Origin: JBOGCH01 sp051656645
Lineage (GTDB): Bacteria > Bacteroidota > Bacteroidia > Bacteroidales > Marinifilaceae
Length of the DNA: 64,000 bases
Assembly: GCA_051656645.1 (NCBI GenBank)
Contig: JBOGCH010000002.1
Location: forward strand, 17,814-81,813
Reading direction: 5' to 3'
Positions 25,515-33,055 of the stretch are shown here, piece by piece (the stretch's first letter is position 1; every line of letters begins with the position of its first letter). The notes under the pieces were generated by a model. That model made no database searches. It had not been told where the DNA came from and saw only the letters and a program-made list of their open reading frames with translations. The position numbers and the translations under genes are program-made.

Positions 25515-26232
25515 CGCTTGGTTGGGCAGAACAGAACTGCTACTGGGAGAGAAGAGATTAAAGCGACTACAGGATGCACATGTACTGGTTGCAGGTCTTG
25601 GCGGTGTTGGAGCCTATGCGGCAGAGCAACTTTGTCGTGCCGGGATTGGAGAAATGACAATTATTGATGGGGATGTGGTTGAAGCATCGAATAAAAACCG
25701 TCAGTTACCAGCTTTAGACAGCAATGTGGGCAAGCCAAAAGCGGAAATTATGGCTGCTCGTTTTCGCGATATCAATCCGAATATAAAACTACACGTAATT
25801 AACGACTTTATTAAAGACGACAAAATGGTTGAGCTATTGGATAGGGCTCAATATGATTACGTGGTTGATTGTATAGACACTCTGGCTCCTAAAATATTCC
25901 TAATCCATCTGTCATTGGAACGCGGTTACCGTGTAGCCAGTTCCATGGGTGCAGGAGGTAAGATGGATCCTACACAGGTACAAATTGCCGATATCTCTAA
26001 AAGCTACAACTGCCGCCTTGCCAAGATGCTACGTAAGCGTCTGCATAAATTAGGTGTGCATAAAGGTGTTAAGGTAGTATTTTCCAGTGAGATGGTAGAT
26101 CCGGATGCTGTAGTGCTAGCGGAGAGCCAGAATAAAAAATCAAATGTGGGTACTATTTCTTATATGCCTCCGGTATTTGGTTGTATGTTAGCCTCTATTG
26201 TGATTCGAGATTTAGCCGGCGAGAAAGAATAG
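25498..26232 (+). CDS. tcdA: tRNA threonylcarbamoyladenosine dehydratase
   Basis: 244 residues of the E1/ThiF superfamily. VLVAGLGGVGAYAAEQLCRAGIGEMTIIDGD is split in the family as the ATP-binding loop and Asp, followed by NKNRQLPAL with the Arg and Gln that bind ATP, and VDCIDTLAPK. The SSMGAGGKMDPTQVQIADIS segment is typical of TcdA/CsdL, which cyclises t6A37 in tRNAs to ct6A. In E. coli it works with the CsdA/CsdE sulfur system, which fits a neighbour that handles cysteine sulfur, but that link is inference. Start is the ATG at 25498 inside the TatD gene. Confidence 0.92.
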   Translation: MTTENNAWLGRTELLLGEKRLKRLQDAHVLVAGLGGVGAYAAEQLCRAGIGEMTIIDGDVVEASNKNRQLPALDSNVGKPKAEIMAARFRDINPNIKLHVINDFIKDDKMVELLDRAQYDYVVDCIDTLAPKIFLIHLSLERGYRVASSMGAGGKMDPTQVQIADISKSYNCRLAKMLRKRLHKLGVHKGVKVVFSSEMVDPDAVVLAESQNKKSNVGTISYMPPVFGCMLASIVIRDLAGEKE

Positions 26233-26242
26233 GTAAACCAAT

Positions 26243-26295
26243 AAATACAATAAATCCCCGACATTTCAAGATAATGTCGGGGATTTATTGTATTT
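26243..26295. terminator. Bidirectional terminator between tcdA and queA
   Basis: Perfect 23-bp stem beginning AAATACAATAAATCCCC, 7-nt loop, exact complement at 26273-26295. It serves both convergent operons. Confidence 0.92.
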
Positions 26296-26303
26296 AGTCT
26301 TTA

Positions 26304-27353
26304 TCAGATTATTAACATAGCATCGCCATAGGTACCAAAACGGTAACCCTCTTTCACGGCAACATTGTATGCGTTCATCACATGATCATAACCTCCGTAA
26401 GCAGCCACCATCATTAATAATGTTGAATATGGCATATGGAAGTTTGACACAAATGCATCGGCTATAGAAAAATCATAAGGAGGGAAAATAAATTTATTTG
26501 TCCAACCTTCGTATTCAGTGATACGTTGTTTTGTTGTTACACACGTTTCTAACGCACGCATAACGGTTGTCCCAACAGCACAAATTTTATGTTTATTGTC
26601 CTTAGCAGTATTCACAATTTCTACCGTTTCAGAAGAGATTGTCATTTGCTCTGAGTCCATTTTGTGCTTGGTTAAGTCCTCTACGTCTACCTCTCGGAAG
26701 TTTCCTAAACCAACGTGAAGAGTTACATAAGCCGACTCAATACCTTTAATTTCAAAACGCTTAAGCAATTCTCTACTAAAGTGCAAACCTGCTGTAGGTG
26801 CAGCTACTGCGCCTTCATTGCGGGCAAATATGGTTTGGTAGCGCTCTTCATCCTCCGGCTCAACTTTACGTTGAATAGTGCGTGGAAGTGGAGTTTCGCC
26901 TAAATCATAAAGTACTTTTTTGAATTCTTCATAATCGCCATCATATAGGAAACGTAAAGTACGTCCTCTTGATGTTGTATTATCAATTACCTCAGCTACA
27001 ACGCTATCGTCCTCGCCAAAATAAAGTTTATTTCCAATACGAATTTTACGAGCAGGATCAACTAAAACATCCCATATCTTTAGTTCGCGGTTTAACTCGC
27101 GTAATAAGAATACTTCAATTTCCGCTCCTGTTTTCTCTTTATTACCGTAAAGGCGAGCAGGGAAAACTTTAGTGTCGTTAAACACAAAAACATCACTCTC
27201 ATCAAAATAGTTAATGATGTCTTTAAATAACTTATGCTCAATCTCTCCTGTATTTTTATGTAGTACCAATAGGCGGGATTCGTCACGGTTTTGAGCCGGA
27301 TGCTGAGCAATTAATTCGAATGGTAATTTATAATTGAATTTAGATAACTTCAT
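26304..27353 (-). CDS. queA: S-adenosylmethionine:tRNA ribosyltransferase-isomerase
   Basis: 349 residues, usual length. It moves the ribosyl part of SAM onto preQ1 in tRNA to give epoxyqueuosine. Visible: FNYKLPFELIAQHPAQNRDESRLLVL, VFVFNDTKVFPARLYG, APTAGLHFSRELL, YVTLHVGLGNFREV, and VGTTVMRALE. It is the last gene of the ftsX-DUF3098-uppP-truB-queA run, with a 78-nt gap after truB. Confidence 0.97.
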   Translation of the reverse strand: MKLSKFNYKLPFELIAQHPAQNRDESRLLVLHKNTGEIEHKLFKDIINYFDESDVFVFNDTKVFPARLYGNKEKTGAEIEVFLLRELNRELKIWDVLVDPARKIRIGNKLYFGEDDSVVAEVIDNTTSRGRTLRFLYDGDYEEFKKVLYDLGETPLPRTIQRKVEPEDEERYQTIFARNEGAVAAPTAGLHFSRELLKRFEIKGIESAYVTLHVGLGNFREVDVEDLTKHKMDSEQMTISSETVEIVNTAKDNKHKICAVGTTVMRALETCVTTKQRITEYEGWTNKFIFPPYDFSIADAFVSNFHMPYSTLLMMVAAYGGYDHVMNAYNVAVKEGYRFGTYGDAMLII

Positions 27354-27431
27354 GAGCGTAAACTATTTTATAAAACTATTGGGTTCAAAAATACGGATAT
27401 TATACGTAATCCAAAAGGCAAATGTCGCAAG

Positions 27432-28133
27432 TTAATCCATATTCTGCAAGTGTACAACTAATTCTTGCATATTATTTGCGTCTATTAACATATATTTATC
27501 CACTCTCGTACGTACAAGGCCGGTTAAATGCGCACCCGAATTGCAGGCTTCACCTAAATCACGAGCTATAGAACGTATATAAGTTCCTTTGCCACAAACT
27601 ATTCTCAATTTAGCAATTGGCGGATTAAACTCCATAATCTCTATTTCCTTTATCTCAACAGGACGTGTAGGCATTTCTACATCATGTCCTTTTCTTGCTT
27701 TCTCGTACGCACGAACACCGTCAATACGTACCGCCGAGAAAATAGGAGGCGCCTGTTGAATTACACCCACAAAATCCTTTATTTTCTCTTCGAGTAATTC
27801 TCGCGTAATGTGTTCAAACGGAAAGCGCTCATCTATCTCACTCTCCAAGTCGCACGATGGTGTTGTTGCCCCAAACTCAACGGTTGCAACATACTCCTTC
27901 TCGCCTGCCATCAATTCCTCAATTCGCTTAGTCCATTTTCCTGTACACACCATAACTATTCCGGTTGCTAACGGATCCAACGTCCCTGCATGCCCAACCT
28001 TCATTTTGCCATGTTTTTTACGCAATGTAGAGCGTATTTTATTAACAACGTCAAACGATGTCCATTCCAGGGGTTTATCTACCACAATCAATGCACCCTG
28101 CGCAAAATCCCCTTCCTCTTGAAAATATATCAT
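27432..28133 (-). CDS. truB: tRNA pseudouridine synthase B
   Basis: 233 residues, a little short of E. coli TruB because the C-terminal PUA-like part is reduced. It makes pseudouridine 55 in the T loop of all tRNAs. Visible: GALIVVDKPLEWTSFDVVNKIR, KVGHAGTLDPLATGIVMVC with the catalytic Asp, and CGKGTYIRSIARDLGEA. It follows uppP after an 82-nt gap that holds a hairpin. Confidence 0.96.
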   Translation of the reverse strand: MIYFQEEGDFAQGALIVVDKPLEWTSFDVVNKIRSTLRKKHGKMKVGHAGTLDPLATGIVMVCTGKWTKRIEELMAGEKEYVATVEFGATTPSCDLESEIDERFPFEHITRELLEEKIKDFVGVIQQAPPIFSAVRIDGVRAYEKARKGHDVEMPTRPVEIKEIEIMEFNPPIAKLRIVCGKGTYIRSIARDLGEACNSGAHLTGLVRTRVDKYMLIDANNMQELVVHLQNMD

Positions 28134-28167
28134 AACAAATTAGTTATTAATCATTAAGCAAACAGAT

Positions 28168-28188
28168 GCCCTACCTTAAAGGCAGGGC
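28168..28188 (-). other. Intercistronic hairpin between uppP and truB
   Basis: On the minus strand GCCCTGCCTT and AAGGTAGGGC pair over 10 bp including one G-U pair, while the plus strand has an A-C mismatch at the same point, which suggests a structure meant for the minus-strand RNA. The T content after it is low, so it is more likely a processing or stability element than a full terminator. Confidence 0.4.
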
Positions 28189-28215
28189 TATCTATATATT
28201 TAAATATATGGAGTT

Positions 28216-29007
28216 TTAAATTAACGAAAACGTAATTACTCCCAATCCTACTATCAAGCAATAAATTGCAAACCAGATTAACTTACCACGTTTTACAATG
28301 TTAATCATCCATTTACATGCAATCATCCCGGCAATAAAAGCAGAAACAAAACCTACTACCATACTAAGCGGCGGTATTGACGTTTCTGTAGTAAAACCTC
28401 CCTTCAAAACATCTAATAATGCCTCACCTAAAATAGGAACCAACACCATCAAAAACGAGAATTTTGCTACCTGCTCCTTATTATTTCCTAACACAATACC
28501 CGTTGCAATGGTACTCCCCGATCGGGATATTCCAGGCAACACAGCACATGCTTGTGCACAACCAATAATAAACGAGCTTTTATACGATATAGTATCCTTA
28601 GTTCGCGGATGCGCATAATAGGCATACGCCAATAAGCTAGACGTAATTAGTAAACCAACACCAACCACCAATAGTCCTGACGAGAAGTATGCCTCTACGT
28701 AATCCTTAAAGAAAAGACCTACAATGGCAATTGGTATCATGGAAAGTGCAATTTTCGAAACATACTGTGTTTCCCAATTCCACTTAAACTTAAGAACTCC
28801 TTTCAATAGCTCCCAAATTTCTTTATGTAATACAACTATAGTACTGCACACCGTAGCAGCATGTACTAATACAGCGAAGGTTAAGTTTTCCTCGCCTCCA
28901 ACACCTAATAATTCATGAAAAATTTGCAAATGCCCAGAGCTACTCACCGGTAAAAACTCTGTTAAGCCTTGCACCACACCTAAAAATAACGCGTCTAACC
29001 AATTCAT
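28216..29007 (-). CDS. uppP: Undecaprenyl-diphosphatase
   Basis: 263 residues with seven or eight membrane helices. It recycles the lipid carrier for peptidoglycan by removing a phosphate from undecaprenyl diphosphate, and gives bacitracin tolerance. Visible: VVQGLTEFLPVSSSGHL with the conserved Glu and Ser-rich stretch, and PGISRSGSTIATG with the catalytic Arg/Ser. It starts 15 nt after the DUF3098 gene, in an operon with ftsX. Confidence 0.96.
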   Translation of the reverse strand: MNWLDALFLGVVQGLTEFLPVSSSGHLQIFHELLGVGGEENLTFAVLVHAATVCSTIVVLHKEIWELLKGVLKFKWNWETQYVSKIALSMIPIAIVGLFFKDYVEAYFSSGLLVVGVGLLITSSLLAYAYYAHPRTKDTISYKSSFIIGCAQACAVLPGISRSGSTIATGIVLGNNKEQVAKFSFLMVLVPILGEALLDVLKGGFTTETSIPPLSMVVGFVSAFIAGMIACKWMINIVKRGKLIWFAIYCLIVGLGVITFSLI

Positions 29008-29022
29008 TACACCACTCCTTCT

Positions 29023-29283
29023 CTATTTCTTTTTGCCAGTACGCATTATTGCCCAAAAAATAAACACAAAACCTGCTGTTATTACTATCGGAGCAAGCGT
29101 TATTCGTCTAAACGAGAACACATCCGGATTAAATACATTAGGATCCTCACTGCCTCCTCCCATCATAAGGAAAAAACCTATTACAACAATAGCGAATCCC
29201 ACCATTATCCATTTATAGCTTCCAAATGGCAATGGAAAATTAGCGCTTTTATCTCCTTCGGGAGTCTTAAAACCTTTTAACAT
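29023..29283 (-). CDS. DUF3098 small membrane protein
   Basis: 86 residues with two membrane helices (about 25-43 and 60-80), separated by a loop with DPNVFNPDVFSFRR, and a basic tail. This is the DUF3098 family, found in Bacteroidota between ftsX and uppP. The conserved place suggests a role in envelope growth or division; no biochemical function is known. Confidence 0.88.
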   Translation of the reverse strand: MLKGFKTPEGDKSANFPLPFGSYKWIMVGFAIVVIGFFLMMGGGSEDPNVFNPDVFSFRRITLAPIVITAGFVFIFWAIMRTGKKK

Positions 29284-29302
29284 GCTATATCTCTTTATTA
29301 AA

Positions 29303-30166
29303 TTAATACAAATCGTTTACATCCTTACGGATATATGCATACGCCGAAAGCCAAGCGCAGCAAGTTGATAAAAATATACCAAACACTACCACAAACGCTA
29401 CAACAGCTATCAATATCTCTTGATTCAACAAATTTATCATTCCGTCAAATTCTCGTTGCAACACTATCAGCAAGCCCATAAGCATTGTATTGGCAAGCAG
29501 TGCCGCTAAGAGTCCATACCAAAAGCCATCCGCTAAAAATGGCTTACATATAAAGTAAGCGCGCGCACCCACCAATTGCATAGTTTTAATTAAAAACCTA
29601 CGAGAATACACCGTTAGGTGGATGGTGTTTCTTATCAACGTAAAGGATATTATAACAAGCAACAACGATGCCCCTAACAATACCATGGATATTTTACGTA
29701 CATTTTCATTTAACTTATGGACCAACGATCGTTGATACACCACTTCCTGAATTTGCTCATTCTGTAATAATCGACGTTCAATAATCGATAATGAATCCTC
29801 GTTAGCATATAGCGGATTTAACTTTATCTCAATGGATGGTAACAATGGGTTGTATCCAAGCACACCCACAAAGTCCTCACCAAGCTCCTTTTGGTAAGCT
29901 ATGGCAGCATCCTCCTTACTTATATACTGCGACGAAAGGACAAAATCTCGGGTGTCCAATATTTTATTAAGCTTTTTAATCTCCGCTTCCTCAACATTAT
30001 CACGTACAATGATCGAAAAACCAATATTCTGCTTAACATAATCCTGCAACTGGCGCGCATTAAGTAACACAAATACTAATACTCCCAGTACAACTAACAC
30101 CAACGATATACTCAATGTGGAGACTAAATACGAACCTCCTCCCTTTGTTCTTTTTTCCGAAGACAT
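29303..30166 (-). CDS. ftsX: Cell division protein FtsX
   Basis: 287 residues from the ATG at 30164-30166; the frame is open 21 codons upstream but the chosen start (MSSEKRTKGGG) fits the family. Four membrane helices: one after the N-terminus, three in the C-terminal FtsX domain (KISMVLLGASLLLVIISFTLIRNTIHLTVYSRR). The extracellular loop follows the first helix. With the ATPase FtsE it controls peptidoglycan hydrolases during division. FtsE is not in the window. First gene of the operon ftsX-DUF3098-uppP-truB-queA. Confidence 0.93.
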   Translation of the reverse strand: MSSEKRTKGGGSYLVSTLSISLVLVVLGVLVFVLLNARQLQDYVKQNIGFSIIVRDNVEEAEIKKLNKILDTRDFVLSSQYISKEDAAIAYQKELGEDFVGVLGYNPLLPSIEIKLNPLYANEDSLSIIERRLLQNEQIQEVVYQRSLVHKLNENVRKISMVLLGASLLLVIISFTLIRNTIHLTVYSRRFLIKTMQLVGARAYFICKPFLADGFWYGLLAALLANTMLMGLLIVLQREFDGMINLLNQEILIAVVAFVVVFGIFLSTCCAWLSAYAYIRKDVNDLY

Positions 30167-30336
30167 TATCTCAATTTTAATTTCATCACAAATATAATGA
30201 ATAAAACTATTAAAGATAAAACAGCTCAATTTTTTATTCGTTATCCATCCCCACTGAAACTCAATACAATACCACCTTTTACAGCAATTCTAGGCGATAT
30301 ACCGCTAAAAAAGTTTCATTTTTTTGCTCCAAAATA

Positions 30337-30367
30337 TTTGCAGATTAAAAAATCAGCTCTATCTTTG
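30337..30367 (+). promoter_or_regulatory. Promoter of the tRNA-Gly/tRNA-Leu pair
   Basis: TTTG at 30337-30340, exactly 19 nt, TATCTTTG at 30360-30367. The ten bases after the -33 box (CAGATTAAAA) are the same as in the tRNA-Lys promoter. Confidence 0.85.
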
Positions 30368-30411
30368 CATCGCAATAGAGCCCAACTAGGGCGATAAAGT
30401 TCTTAAAATAC

Positions 30412-30484
<73 letters not shown>

Positions 30485-30489
30485 CAAGC

Positions 30490-30574
30490 GCTCGGATGGT
30501 GGAATTGGTAGACACGCAGGACTTAAAATCCTGTGATCATTGCGATCGTGCGGGTTCAATTCCCGCTCCGAGTA
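30490..30574 (+). tRNA. trnL: tRNA-Leu (anticodon TAA)
   Basis: 85 nt with a long variable arm (GATCATTGCGATC), as in type II tRNAs. Acceptor GCTCGGA with TCCGAGT (first pair G-U), anticodon loop CTTAAAA, T loop TTCAATT, discriminator A. The anticodon TAA reads TTA/TTG. Confidence 0.96.
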
Positions 30575-30575
30575 C

Positions 30576-30616
30576 AAAAAACCTCACAAATCAATGATTT
30601 GTGAGGTTTTTTGTTT
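30576..30616. terminator. Terminator of the tRNA pair (probably bidirectional)
   Basis: AAAAAACCTCACAAATC and its complement GATTTGTGAGGTTTTTT, then TGTTTT. It lies between the tRNAs and the convergent chromate transporter gene. Confidence 0.9.
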
Positions 30617-30624
30617 TATATCCC

Positions 30625-31182
30625 TTAGAATACAAATACGGATATTACCCCCGTTACAACTATCAATAAAATAGGATTTACTTTTGCTAACGACAGTAAA
30701 AAGACTCCTCCAAAAATGATCCACGATTTATAATCCGGAAAATTCTCCTTTGTCATTAACACCAATGCTGCCGCAGCTATTAAACCAATAACTGCTTTTT
30801 TAAGATAATACATGGCAGCCTCTACATATTTATTATGATTAAACTTGGTATAAAACCTTATAACTATTGTCATTAAAATCAACGATGGCAGTGCTACTGC
30901 TAACGTACAAATAAAGGAACCCAACACACCAGCCCACTCCGCATAGCCTTTACCAACCACAGCTGTATATCCCACATAAGTAGCAGCATTAAAGGATATG
31001 GTTCCGGGAGTTGTTTGGGAAATTGCTACAATATCAGTAAAAGCCGATGTAGTAAGCCACTCATGCATTTCCACCACCTCATGCTGAATAAGGGATAGAA
31101 TTGCGTAACCTCCACCAAACCCGAATAACCCGATTTTAAAGAAGGAATAAAACAACAATACGTATAACAATATCAACTCCAT
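30625..31182 (-). CDS. Chromate transporter family, short chain (second subunit)
   Basis: 185 residues with about six membrane helices. FFKIGLFGFGGGYAILSLIQHEVV at the N-terminus is the CHR-domain signature, and AISQTTPGTISFNAATYVGY is the second conserved block. Paired short-chain CHR proteins work as a heterodimer; some export chromate, others have unknown substrates. Only 2 nt separate it from the other half-size gene, so the two are one translational unit. Confidence 0.9.
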   Translation of the reverse strand: MELILLYVLLFYSFFKIGLFGFGGGYAILSLIQHEVVEMHEWLTTSAFTDIVAISQTTPGTISFNAATYVGYTAVVGKGYAEWAGVLGSFICTLAVALPSLILMTIVIRFYTKFNHNKYVEAAMYYLKKAVIGLIAAAALVLMTKENFPDYKSWIIFGGVFLLSLAKVNPILLIVVTGVISVFVF

Positions 31183-31184
31183 AA

Positions 31185-31724
31185 TTAATCTGCCTTTTTT
31201 CTAAATATTCCTCCTCTTATCAATATTCCGGCCAAAACGGCTGCCAAAACAATGTATATTGGCGACACACCCAACTGCCATATCACCACAGCCACCGCTA
31301 CAGGTATCCACACATACTTCCAAGTAACACCTGCACCTTTCCCCATTCTGTAAAGCGGTGCCGCAATCAAACCCACAACAGCAGGACGTAAACCCATAAA
31401 TATTTTTTCAACATAAGGATTGTGTTGATACTGCGAAAACACCATGGCTATTAAAAGTATTATAACAAAGGAAGGTAGCGCGATAGCCGCCGTAGCTACC
31501 ACACCACCCCATATTTTACGAGTTCGGTTTCCTATTAATATCGCTGTGTTTAATGCCAAAGGGCCGGGAAAGGATTGTGCAATGGCAAGCAAGTCAATAA
31601 ACTCAGCTTCAGTAATCCATCCTTTCTTTCCCACCACCTCATTTTGTATTAAGGGAATCATGGCATATCCCCCGCCAAAAGTAAACGCACCAATTTTAAA
31701 AAACGACCAAAATAGTTGCCACAT
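31185..31724 (-). CDS. Chromate transporter family, short chain (first subunit)
   Basis: 179 residues, same family as the next gene: FFKIGAFTFGGGYAMIPLIQNEVV and AIAQSFPGPLALNTAILIG. The two half-length proteins are like the N- and C-halves of long ChrA. It starts 2 nt after the M23 peptidase stop, so peptidase and both transporter halves form one operon. Sequence alone cannot say whether chromate is the substrate; sulfate or another anion is possible. Confidence 0.9.
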   Translation of the reverse strand: MWQLFWSFFKIGAFTFGGGYAMIPLIQNEVVGKKGWITEAEFIDLLAIAQSFPGPLALNTAILIGNRTRKIWGGVVATAAIALPSFVIILLIAMVFSQYQHNPYVEKIFMGLRPAVVGLIAAPLYRMGKGAGVTWKYVWIPVAVAVVIWQLGVSPIYIVLAAVLAGILIRGGIFRKKAD

Positions 31725-31726
31725 AA

Positions 31727-32998
31727 TTATTGTAAGTTACGTAATTGTACAACTACCGTATCACGGACAGCTGCAAATCGTTCCATATTTTCAGCTCGTA
31801 TTGCCTCTTTCGGTTCGGATTTTATTGTTAATGGATTCACAGGTGTACCATCCTTATAAACTCGAAAATCCAAATGCGGCCCCGTAGATAATCCGGTACT
31901 TCCCACATATCCAATCACCTCTTTTTGGCGCACTCTGCTACCCACTTTCAGTCCTTTTGCAAAACCGGAAAGGTGCATATAGCTAGTTTGGTAGGAACCG
32001 TTATGTTTAATCTTAACATAATTTCCCCCACCATTCGCCTGAAATCCTTTGGCTACCACCGTACCATCGCCAATTGAAAAAACAGGTGTACCCGTTGGCG
32101 CAGCATAGTCCACCCCATGATGCGCTCTGTAACGCTTTAAAACAGGATGATAACGGCTATTTGTAAACTTAGACGTTATACGAAAAAAGTTTAATGGAGC
32201 CTTTAAAAAAGCTTTCTCAACATTTTTCCCGGTTTCATCATAGTAGGACACATATCCATCTTGCTCAAAAGGTATTGCATAGTAATCAGCACCCTGATGT
32301 TTAAAATAGGCACCTTTTACATTAAACTCCTTTAATGGTCTATCCTCAATATATTCCTCATCATACAACACTCGGAACTCATCGCCTTTGGCAATACCAA
32401 AAAAGTCAATTGTCCAAGCATAAATATCTGATAGTTTTACAGCCAACAACGGATCGGCACCATAATTAGGCATTGCATTCCACAACGAGGACTCAACTTG
32501 TCCTTTTACCGTTTTAGTTTTCCATTCCACAGGATGTTGTGCCGTATATACTTTAAAATCCTTACGCAAATCATATACTACATAGTCACGTTGACTACTC
32601 TCATAAACAAAAAACTCAGGACGTGTAATTAATACCGAATCAATAGTTAAAGAATCCTGAGGTAGAAATACCGCATAATCCTGTCCCAATTTAATTTTAC
32701 GAGAATCGAATACATCCTTGGCTTTCTGGTTTAAATCATGTATCTCACCCATGGAAAGTCCATGTGCCGATAGAATTGTGGAAAGACTTTGTCCCTTTTT
32801 CACTACTCCATAGTTTACATTATAGTTATCAACAGGCAATCCGTATTTATAAACTACTTCACGTAACTCTGTCGAGTCTATTACTGCAATTTCATCCAAC
32901 TCCTCACTCTTTTCCTCACACCCTTTAGGGCCAAAAATAACTCCCGCAAGTACCACACCTATTAATGCGGGAAGCAACACTTTCCTCTTGTTCGCCAT
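31727..32998 (-). CDS. M23 family cell-wall peptidase with LysM-like region
   Basis: 423 residues. N-terminal signal or anchor (VLLPALIGVVLAGVIFG) with a Cys about 25 residues in (GPKGCEEKSEE), so possibly a lipoprotein. Residues near 65-95 (YGVVKKGQSLSTILSAHGLS) resemble LysM. The C-terminal M23 domain has HHGVDYAAPTGTPV (His and Asp zinc ligands), YMHLSGF, and GPHLDFRVYK where most M23 enzymes have HxH; here the last ligand is Asp. It would cut peptidoglycan cross-links or act as an activator. The gene follows rnr and heads the chromate transporter pair. Confidence 0.9.
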   Translation of the reverse strand: MANKRKVLLPALIGVVLAGVIFGPKGCEEKSEELDEIAVIDSTELREVVYKYGLPVDNYNVNYGVVKKGQSLSTILSAHGLSMGEIHDLNQKAKDVFDSRKIKLGQDYAVFLPQDSLTIDSVLITRPEFFVYESSQRDYVVYDLRKDFKVYTAQHPVEWKTKTVKGQVESSLWNAMPNYGADPLLAVKLSDIYAWTIDFFGIAKGDEFRVLYDEEYIEDRPLKEFNVKGAYFKHQGADYYAIPFEQDGYVSYYDETGKNVEKAFLKAPLNFFRITSKFTNSRYHPVLKRYRAHHGVDYAAPTGTPVFSIGDGTVVAKGFQANGGGNYVKIKHNGSYQTSYMHLSGFAKGLKVGSRVRQKEVIGYVGSTGLSTGPHLDFRVYKDGTPVNPLTIKSEPKEAIRAENMERFAAVRDTVVVQLRNLQ

Positions 32999-33055
32999 GT
33001 CAGTCTCTCTTCTCTTTTTTTATAGTATAATTAAATAATATCCTAATTCTCTCTT

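Noticed and set aside
30625..31724. Broken ChrA gene split by a frameshift
   Set aside because: Both halves start with their own ATG and full CHR signature with a 2-nt gap; the paired short-chain form is a known arrangement.
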